Assembly (NCBI GenBank): GCA_937900985.1
Contig: CALCGM010000305.1
Span: 1 to 7,339, forward strand
Direction of reading: 5' to 3'
Length of the DNA: 7,339 bases
From: an uncultured Planctomycetaceae bacterium
GTDB lineage: Bacteria; Planctomycetota; Planctomycetia; Pirellulales; UBA1268
Within the stretch, counting starts at the first letter, position 1, and every line of letters begins with the position of its first letter. The notes under the pieces were generated by a model, which saw only the letters and a program-made list of their open reading frames with translations, made no database searches and was not told the DNA's origin. The translations under genes and the position numbers were made by a program. Positions 1-3,207 of the stretch are shown here, piece after piece.

Positions 1-1
1 C

Positions 2-67
2 GTGATGCTCGCCATCGCCGGTGGCATCGGAGCGATCGCCGCCCGCCGCCGCCGCGCCGCGGCGTGA
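2..67 (+). CDS. 3' end of a surface or exported protein with PEP-CTERM-like tail (partial)
   Basis: Only the last 21 codons are in the window, read in the frame that starts at position 2 and ends with TGA at 65-67. The peptide is a glycine- and alanine-rich hydrophobic run (VMLAIAGGIGAIAA) followed directly by four arginines and three alanines. A hydrophobic helix followed by an arginine cluster at the extreme C terminus is the usual ending of PEP-CTERM-type exosortase substrates, which in planctomycetes often carry autotransporter-associated repeats like the gene at 3208. The Pro-Glu-Pro signature would lie upstream of the window, so the class is inferred. A plain C-terminal membrane anchor is the alternative. 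The gene has the same orientation as the large gene at 3208 and may be its paralogue. Confidence 0.6.
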   Translation: MMLAIAGGIGAIAARRRRAAA

Positions 68-282
68 GGTGTGGACTGAGCATCCGCCGTTGAGGGATTG
101 CGGTGATCGGCAGGTCTGCTTGAGGTGCTGGTTTCCGGGCATTTTCCTTGCGCGGTCATCCGCGAGTATGCTCATGGCGAGATAATCTCTTTGCCGCAGC
201 CCGCGCGTCGGGGCCGCACCGTCTCGCAGAACGTAACGATGAGTGAAGCCCGCGAAGGAGCTTCGCGTGCATTGTTCGCGAA
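68..282. other. intergenic stretch without a recognisable gene
   Basis: I see no convincing coding sequence here; the open frames on either strand have no family character. It holds a small inverted repeat CGCGG-TCAT-CCGCG at 151-164 without a T tract, and a better hairpin at 251-267 (listed separately). A GATAAT at 181-186 resembles a -10 box but has no matching -35 box at normal spacing, so I do not call a promoter. Confidence 0.5.
251..267 (+). promoter_or_regulatory. 7-bp perfect hairpin upstream of the 79-aa gene
   Basis: CGCGAAG (251-257) and CTTCGCG (261-267) pair perfectly around a GAG loop. The loop and 5' arm contain AAGGAG (255-260), a good Shine-Dalgarno match, but it lies 22 bases from the ATG at 283, too far to serve it normally. 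A second short palindrome, TTCGCGAA (275-282), abuts the ATG. These could be an autoregulatory operator or a mRNA structure controlling the TA-like operon. That role is inference. Confidence 0.35.
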
Positions 283-522
283 ATGACCATGATCTCGCCC
301 CGCCGCCCACTCTTTGAGAAGCCCGATGCCGACATGGTGCGGGTGCTTGCCGGCACGAGCGAGGTAGCCCGGCTCCAAGCCGCATGTCGGATGTGGATCG
401 CTGCTCGTGCCATCGTGCGAGCTTCGGTTGCGGCAGATCATGCTGACTGGCCGGCGGACCAGATCGATCGCGATGTGGCCAACCGCATGAGTCATGGAAT
501 CATCCGTCGTGTCTGCAGCTGA
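283..522 (+). CDS. small helical protein, putative partner of the downstream nucleotidyltransferase
   Basis: 79 residues with a predicted mostly helical core. The recognisable part is residues 17-73: an Ala/Arg-rich helix around CRMWIAARAIVRASV, a HxxW turn (HADW), and a conserved-looking ending DVANRMSHGII. I recognise this pattern (MW..AR.IVRA...HP.W....VA.R.SHG) as a family of short planctomycete proteins encoded directly before minimal nucleotidyltransferases. I know of no assigned function. The start at 283 (ATG-ACC-ATG) is chosen because the family pattern begins soon after it; ATG 289 is an alternative. Its 3' end overlaps the nucleotidyltransferase start by 29 bases, which implies translational coupling and a two-gene TA-like unit in which this would be the small, antitoxin-like member. 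That role is inference. No strong ribosome site is visible. The gene itself appears intact although its partner is truncated. Confidence 0.7.
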   Translation: MTMISPRRPLFEKPDADMVRVLAGTSEVARLQAACRMWIAARAIVRASVAADHADWPADQIDRDVANRMSHGIIRRVCS

Positions 523-802
523 ACTCAACCCGTTTCAGTTGCTCCAGCGTGTGGCGGCGTTTTTGGAGACGCATGGCATCGCGTATCGAGTCGTGGGGTC
601 GCTTGCCAGCATGGCGTACGGGGAACCTCGCTTCACGAACGACATCGACATTCTCGTGGACGTTCGCTTGGAGCACCGCGATCTGCTGATGGCCGCGTTT
701 CCGCCTCCCGACCACTATCTGGCCGAATCGGCAATCCGCTCCGCGATTGAGCGTCACGGGCAGTTCAACATCATTCACATTCCGTCTGGTCTCGTATCGT
801 GA
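494..802 (+). pseudogene. minimal nucleotidyltransferase, 3' part lost (chimeric junction with higB)
   Basis: The 102-residue product shows the nucleotidyltransferase core: a helix, then VVGSLASMAYGEPR with the Gly-Ser motif at residues 35-36, then NDIDILVDV with two metal-binding aspartates at 50 and 52. This matches the AbiEii/MNT-like type known from TA and abortive-infection systems. Such proteins transfer nucleotides to RNA or to partner proteins. The reading ends abruptly after FNIIHIPSGL. Relatives continue with a strand of the type K-V/I-D-L that holds the third acidic residue, then about 60 or more further residues. Here two unrelated codons and TGA (800-802) follow, and from about 789 the DNA instead encodes the C-terminal half of HigB in the +1 frame. 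The gene therefore looks truncated by recombination and catalytically dead. ATG 494 is used because the N-terminal helix starts there and it overlaps the upstream gene by 29 bases. Confidence 0.75.
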
Positions 803-989
803 TGCCGATGAAGTCGGACAGTGCCTTGTCTTTAACGCCTGTGGAAACGATTTTCGTCTGGTGTGTCGCGTGACCTATGCCAACCGCTGGACGGATGGAA
901 CGTTGCTCGTGAAACACTTTCTCACGCATGCCCAGTATGACAAGAAAAAGTGCTGCAAGGACTGCATCCCGTCGGAGAGAGATGCATGA
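789..989 (+). pseudogene. higB: 3' remnant of a HigB-family mRNA interferase toxin
   Basis: In frame 3 the codons from 789 read SYRDADEVGQCLVFN, then GNDFRLVCRVTYAN, then LLVKHFLTHAQYDKKK, ending at TGA 987-989. This is the second half of a HigB toxin: the VFN..GN.(F/Y)RL core and the (L/V)(L/G)THA.YDK ending are typical of this ribosome-dependent mRNA endonuclease family of about 95-100 residues. The first 35-40 residues, including the start, are missing. The upstream DNA is instead nucleotidyltransferase sequence in another frame. A TTG at 747 opens an 80-codon frame through the junction, but its first 14 codons are only out-of-frame nucleotidyltransferase sequence and no ribosome site is seen. 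The remnant ends with an ATGA overlap with higA, the normal higBA arrangement, so an intact higB once stood here. Confidence 0.8.
974..979 (+). promoter_or_regulatory. ribosome binding site that fixes the higA start
   Basis: GGAGAG lies six bases before ATG 986. That supports 986 as the start over the in-frame ATG-like codon at 950, which lies inside the higB remnant and has no such site. The start overlaps the higB stop as ATGA, so translation was originally coupled to the toxin. Confidence 0.6.
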
Positions 990-1375
990 GCGCGGCCACC
1001 GAATATCGTGATCTTCTTATCGAGTTTGTGCCGCGTCCGCTGCATTCTGACGCTGATTATCGACGCGCTGTCAGGCAGTTGGAGCAACTCATGGAGCCTC
1101 ACTCCAGCACGGCTCGCCGTCAACTGATCGAGGTTCTTGCGACACTCATCGAGCGGTATGAATCGCGAGATTACCCCTCGCCGGATCACGATCCCGTCGA
1201 CATGTTGAAGAGTTTGCTCAAAACACGTGAGGTCTCTCCCGCGGGGCTTGCCAAAGCGACCGGGATTCCGCCTTCAACGATCAGCAACATCCTTGCCCGT
1301 CGGCGGGGTGTCAGCAAAGCGAACGCCGTTGTGCTCGGGGAATATTTCGGCGTGTCGGCCGCGGTGTTCTTGTAG
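986..1375 (+). CDS. higA: HigA-family antitoxin / XRE-type DNA-binding regulator
   Basis: 129 residues. The N-terminal half has the Y-x-x-L-(L/I)-x-x-F-x-P-R-P-(L/I)-x-(S/T)-D-x-x-(Y/L) pattern of HigA antitoxins (residues 7-25 or so) followed by an amphipathic stretch ending LATLIERYE. The C-terminal part (about 72-129) is a helix-turn-helix: MLKSLLKTREVS, then LAKATGIPPSTISNILARRR with the recognition helix, then the usual ending LGEYFGVSAAVFL. HigA binds and neutralises HigB and represses the higBA promoter. Here the cognate toxin has lost its N-terminal half, so this is an orphan antitoxin unless it acts on another HigB elsewhere. Length, frame and motifs all look intact. The promoter that would have preceded higB is gone, so expression now probably depends on the upstream small-protein operon or an unseen promoter. 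The family call is firm; current function is inference. Confidence 0.88.
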   Translation: MSAATEYRDLLIEFVPRPLHSDADYRRAVRQLEQLMEPHSSTARRQLIEVLATLIERYESRDYPSPDHDPVDMLKSLLKTREVSPAGLAKATGIPPSTISNILARRRGVSKANAVVLGEYFGVSAAVFL

Positions 1376-1487
1376 CGACCCGAGGGAGAGGAGCCCGGCA
1401 TCGGAGCGAGCGCCGCTCAACGTTATCTTGAGAGCCCATCACGCAGGGCGAATGACGAGTGGCTGGAGAGATAGCACGCATGCATGA
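1376..1487. other. short noncoding spacer after higA
   Basis: No gene is recognisable. GGAGCGAGCGCCGCTC at 1403-1418 is an imperfect inverted repeat that loosely resembles the palindromic element around vapBC, but the match is too weak to call a copy. No T-tract terminator follows higA. Confidence 0.4.
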
Positions 1488-1742
1488 AGGAACCCGGGGG
1501 CTCTGCGGGGATCCTCACTGTGTCGCACCAGCGGCGGCACCGGAACGGGTGGCTTCGATGGCGGCAAGCGCGTGGACGGTAGCGAGAGCTCGGCTGTGCG
1601 ATATGGCGGCAGCGGTGGCGGTGGAGCCGGAAGCATCGGACTCAATGCGACCCACGACGGCGATACAACCGTGACCGCCGGCAACGGCGGGGCCGGCGTG
1701 ACCACGAGCATTCGCGGCACCAGCCAGGCGTTTGGCGGTGGT
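1488..1742 (+). pseudogene. fragment of a glycine-rich surface-protein domain
   Basis: In frame 3 this stretch reads as an internal piece of a glycine-rich domain: TSGGTGTGGFDGG, then GGSGGGGAGSIGLNA, then NGGAGVTTSIRGTSQAFGGG. It aligns by eye with residues of the large gene at about 3810-3950, whose counterpart reads GGGGGAGSVGAPA, then GDGGTGFASSITDAS, then YAAGGGGG. There is no signal peptide or start, the frame is closed by TGA at 1485-1487 on the left, and on the right the similarity stops at about 1742 where HEPN sequence begins. It is therefore a relic of a third gene of this type, or of a duplicated 5' end of the large gene, trapped between two TA remnants. Confidence 0.65.
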
Positions 1743-1921
1743 GCCCTGGCATGCGCGTGAGTGGATTGCCAAAGCCGAAGCGGATTTTTTTGAGCGCCCA
1801 AAGGGAGTATCGCGCGAGGAATTATCCGAACGACGATGCAGCGTGTTTTTTCTTCCAGCAGTGCATCGAGAAGTACTTGAAATCCCGCCTCGCTGAAGCC
1901 GGGCAGCGGCCGTTCCCTCGG
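1741..1921 (+). pseudogene. HEPN-domain protein, frameshifted and truncated
   Basis: Frame 1 from GTG 1741 reads HAREWIAKAEADF, the typical opening of HEPN proteins. The continuation lies in frame 2: SAQREYRARNYPNDDAA, then CFFFQQCIEKYLKSRLAEAG, matching the (R)E-(L/Y)-RAR..PN.DA.CFHAQQC.EKYLKA.L.E.G signature. The two halves join perfectly if one T is removed from the seven T at 1785-1791, giving ADFLSAQREY. After PFPR at 1910-1921, where relatives have a T-H-D-L motif and 50 or more further residues, the sequence is unrelated GC-rich DNA. The histidine usual in CFHAQQ is phenylalanine here. HEPN proteins are often RNase toxins paired with MNT nucleotidyltransferases; no such neighbour is adjacent. 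The frame-2 reading runs on without meaning to TGA 2030-2032. The gene start is uncertain because the left junction cuts close to it. Confidence 0.75.
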
Positions 1922-1984
1922 CTCAGCCGGGGCCGCCTCGCGGTCCCGGGGCCGGTCCCGTTCTCACCTGCCCCTCCTCTGCCT

Positions 1985-2017
1985 GTCGTGACGCGGCTGT
2001 GGAGCGAATCGCTCCAC
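1985..2017. repeat. palindromic repeat element, copy 1 (vapC side)
   Basis: GTCGT, a short variable part, CGCGGCT, one base, and then the palindrome TGGAGCGAATCGCTCCA (2000-2016). The same string with a 2-base length difference in the variable part recurs at 2866-2900. In this copy the inverted repeat is 19 bases (1999-2017), nine-base arms around one A. The two copies lie in direct orientation on either side of vapBC, like REP-type elements or cassette borders. Confidence 0.75.
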
Positions 2018-2023
2018 CGTCAC
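1988..2023 (-). terminator. hairpin just downstream of vapC, likely 3'-end structure of vapBC
   Basis: Two bases after the vapC stop on the minus strand begins an inverted repeat. An outer 6-bp stem (1988-1993 GTGACG with 2018-2023 CGTCAC) encloses an inner 8-bp stem (1999-2006 with 2010-2017), with a 5-base bulge on one side and a 3-base loop. There is no clear U tract, so this may be a Rho-assisted terminator or an mRNA-stabilising hairpin rather than a textbook intrinsic terminator. The inner stem is repeat copy 1. Confidence 0.45.
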
Positions 2024-2025
2024 TC

Positions 2026-2457
2026 TCAATGAAGAGGGTTCCAGACCTTCTCGAAGCCCAAGCCTCTGAAGTCCTTCAGGTTTGCCGTGGCAAACCGCCT
2101 GACACCGTAATGTCGCAGAGTGAGACCGAGACGGAGGTCGTAGATGCGGCGTGATGACTTGGCTGATCGTGCGGCGTTCCAGACTTTTTCCATCAGTCCG
2201 GGGCCAGGGTAGTCGAGCACTATCCAGGCAGGGTTTCTGCGAAGATTATCGATGATGTCCACGGCTGCTGCCGCAGAGAGCGGCCTCGCGGAGAGCACCG
2301 CGTTGCGTAAGAGCGTGTAGGTTTCGACCAAAACGAGTTCGCAAACGGCGAAGGAATCGTCGTCGATTCGAGCCTCCAGCCAGGCTCGTGCAACGGCATG
2401 CTGTGGATGCGATGCCTCAAGGGCCGGGAAAAGGATGTTCGTGTCGCACGCCAGCAT
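2026..2457 (-). CDS. vapC: VapC-family PIN-domain ribonuclease toxin
   Basis: 143 residues, a normal VapC length. PIN-domain acidic residues are visible: D5 in ACDTNILF, E40 and E45 in CELVLVETY, D107 in RRIYDLRLGLTL, and N126/D129 in ATANLKDF. The ending GFEKVWNPL is typical of this VapC subgroup (FxRxWxPL). VapC proteins are magnesium-dependent endoribonucleases that block translation, classically by cutting tRNA or rRNA. The start at 2457 is chosen because homology begins at MLACDTN; an upstream in-frame ATG at 2544 lies inside vapB and would add 29 unrelated residues. The gene follows vapB by a 10-base gap, with a weak AAGG upstream, so it is read as one operon on the minus strand. All key residues are present and the gene appears functional. 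It ends at the hairpin at 1988-2023. Confidence 0.9.
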   Translation of the reverse strand: MLACDTNILFPALEASHPQHAVARAWLEARIDDDSFAVCELVLVETYTLLRNAVLSARPLSAAAAVDIIDNLRRNPAWIVLDYPGPGLMEKVWNAARSAKSSRRIYDLRLGLTLRHYGVRRFATANLKDFRGLGFEKVWNPLH

Positions 2458-2467
2458 GAAGGTCGCC

Positions 2468-2746
2468 TTACTTCGGTGAGTGCTCCAGCAAGGCAGCTGT
2501 TGTCGATCCGAGATTGGCCTGCACCCGCCATTCAGGATCGGCAAACGGATCAGCTCGCAGCTGGGTGTTTGCCGGTGGCTCGAGCTGCCAAGGCACCAGA
2601 TTGTGCTCGGTGCCGGGCGATCGTACTGCGAGCAGGAGCTCAGCAGCCCGCCGCAACGTCTCCGCGAGCGACCATTCCTGAGATTCCGCCAGGCGTTTCA
2701 CACGGCGATACAGATCGTCGGGGATTTGAATCTGTGTTTTGATCAT
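2468..2746 (-). CDS. vapB: VapB-family ribbon-helix-helix antitoxin
   Basis: 92 residues. The N terminus MIKTQIQIPDDLYRRVKRLA followed by a helix S-L-A-E-T-L-R-R-A-A-E-L-L-L is a ribbon-helix-helix fold (CopG/Arc type), with TQIQIP as the DNA-contacting strand. The rest (residues about 41-92, with PWQLEPP and DPEWR) would be the toxin-binding tail. Such antitoxins neutralise VapC and, with it, repress their own promoter. The start at 2746 gives the canonical short N terminus; ATG 2761 would add five residues and cannot be excluded. The gene sits directly upstream of vapC on the minus strand with a 10-base gap, and a candidate promoter lies at 2789-2817. It appears intact. Confidence 0.85.
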   Translation of the reverse strand: MIKTQIQIPDDLYRRVKRLAESQEWSLAETLRRAAELLLAVRSPGTEHNLVPWQLEPPANTQLRADPFADPEWRVQANLGSTTAALLEHSPK

Positions 2747-2788
2747 GGTGCCGTTACACATCCATCGAAATGATGCATGGCTTCCATT

Positions 2789-2817
2789 AAAATAGTGGCA
2801 CGGTGATTGGGAAGCAA
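2789..2817 (-). promoter_or_regulatory. candidate sigma-70-type promoter of vapBC
   Basis: On the minus strand, TTGCTT (2812-2817) and TATTTT (2789-2794) are separated by exactly 17 bases, in the only AT-rich patch of this intergenic region. Transcription would begin near 2782, about 36 bases before vapB. The hexamers match the consensus at 3 and 4 of 6 positions, so the call rests mainly on spacing and location. An imperfect palindrome around 2761-2780 (CCATCG...TGCATGG) could be a VapB operator. Confidence 0.4.
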
Positions 2818-2865
2818 GAAAGGTCCCTCGTTCGAGACGGCCTTCCAGGCATCCCCTGAGAGAGT

Positions 2866-2900
2866 GTCGTCGCGCGCGGCTATGGAGCGAATCGCTCCAC
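2866..2900. repeat. palindromic repeat element, copy 2 (vapB side)
   Basis: Direct copy of the element at 1985-2017: GTCGT, variable part, CGCGGCT, one base, and the identical 17-base palindrome at 2883-2899. It lies about 120 bases upstream of the vapB start, so the two copies enclose vapBC and its promoter in a segment of about 870 bp. Confidence 0.75.
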
Positions 2901-2948
2901 TTCAGGGCCAAATTAGTCGCGGCGCGTTATACGTTTTGCCCCACCTGG

Positions 2949-2965
2949 TGGAGCGATTTGCGCCA
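2949..2965. repeat. degenerate third copy of the palindromic repeat
   Basis: TGGAGCGATTTGCGCCA matches the 17-base palindrome at 14 positions. The left arm is intact and the right arm is mutated. It runs straight into another hairpin, CCACCCC-TTACGT-GGGGTGG (2963-2982). No flanking homology to the other copies is evident, so this may be an older copy or a chance match. Confidence 0.45.
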
Positions 2966-3144
2966 CCCCTTACGTGGGGTGGGTGCGAACGCTCGATTTT
3001 TCTTCGCAGGCGGTTGGGCCTTTCCATCGTGCGCGACGCGGTTTCGGGCCTGTCGTTCGTCTGGAGAGACGGCGCAGCGGCGTTTTGTGGCGCGGGATTT
3101 GCGTGTTCTTCCGGTCATCGCGGTGGCCCGGAGCCCGCGACACC

Positions 3145-3170
3145 GTCAGGCCGGGCCGACCCGGCCTGAC
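3145..3170 (+). promoter_or_regulatory. 11-bp GC hairpin in the leader of the large gene
   Basis: GTCAGGCCGGG (3145-3155) and CCCGGCCTGAC (3160-3170) are perfect inverted repeats around a CCGA loop, 37 bases upstream of the ATG. No T tract follows, so an intrinsic terminator is not convincing. It could be a Rho-dependent terminator, a leader structure limiting expression of the giant protein, or an operator. Confidence 0.55.
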
Positions 3171-3207
3171 ACGAGACCCCGACCCAAGCCGATCAGACAC
3201 CGCCGCC

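Larger units (their letters stand above)
2901..3207 (+). promoter_or_regulatory. upstream region of the large surface-protein gene
   Basis: This stretch holds no recognisable gene, although the frame of the large gene stays open through much of it. It contains the hairpin CCACCCC/GGGGTGG with a TTACGT loop (2963-2982), a T-rich patch at 2998-3004, a small hairpin CGTCT-GGAG-AGACG (3058-3071), and the strong hairpin at 3145-3170. I could not identify a confident -10/-35 pair. The promoter of the large gene presumably lies here. Confidence 0.4.

Noticed and set aside
181..186. GATAAT as a -10 promoter element for the small-protein operon
   Set aside because: No -35-like hexamer lies 16-18 bases upstream, so the match is likely chance.
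267..317. Possible 16-codon leader peptide starting at GTG 267 behind AAGGAG (255-260)
   Set aside because: Spacing is good, but the Shine-Dalgarno sits inside a hairpin, the peptide shows no attenuator features, and one short frame is not evidence.
156..528. Two overlapping minus-strand open frames opposite the 79-residue gene
   Set aside because: Composition-driven shadows; the plus-strand protein has the recognisable motif and the overlap with its partner gene.
747..989. An 80-residue functional HigB starting at TTG 747
   Set aside because: Its first 14 codons are the nucleotidyltransferase DNA read in the wrong frame, there is no ribosome site, and the real HigB N-terminal half is missing.
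494..1921. HEPN and nucleotidyltransferase forming one HEPN/MNT toxin-antitoxin pair
   Set aside because: They are nearly 1 kb apart with higBA between them, and the nucleotidyltransferase already overlaps its own small partner. Typical MNT partners of HEPN are directly adjacent.
2807..3169. 120-codon open frame between vapB and the large gene
   Set aside because: No recognisable family. It runs through two palindromic repeats and the leader hairpin, and the region is better explained as intergenic.
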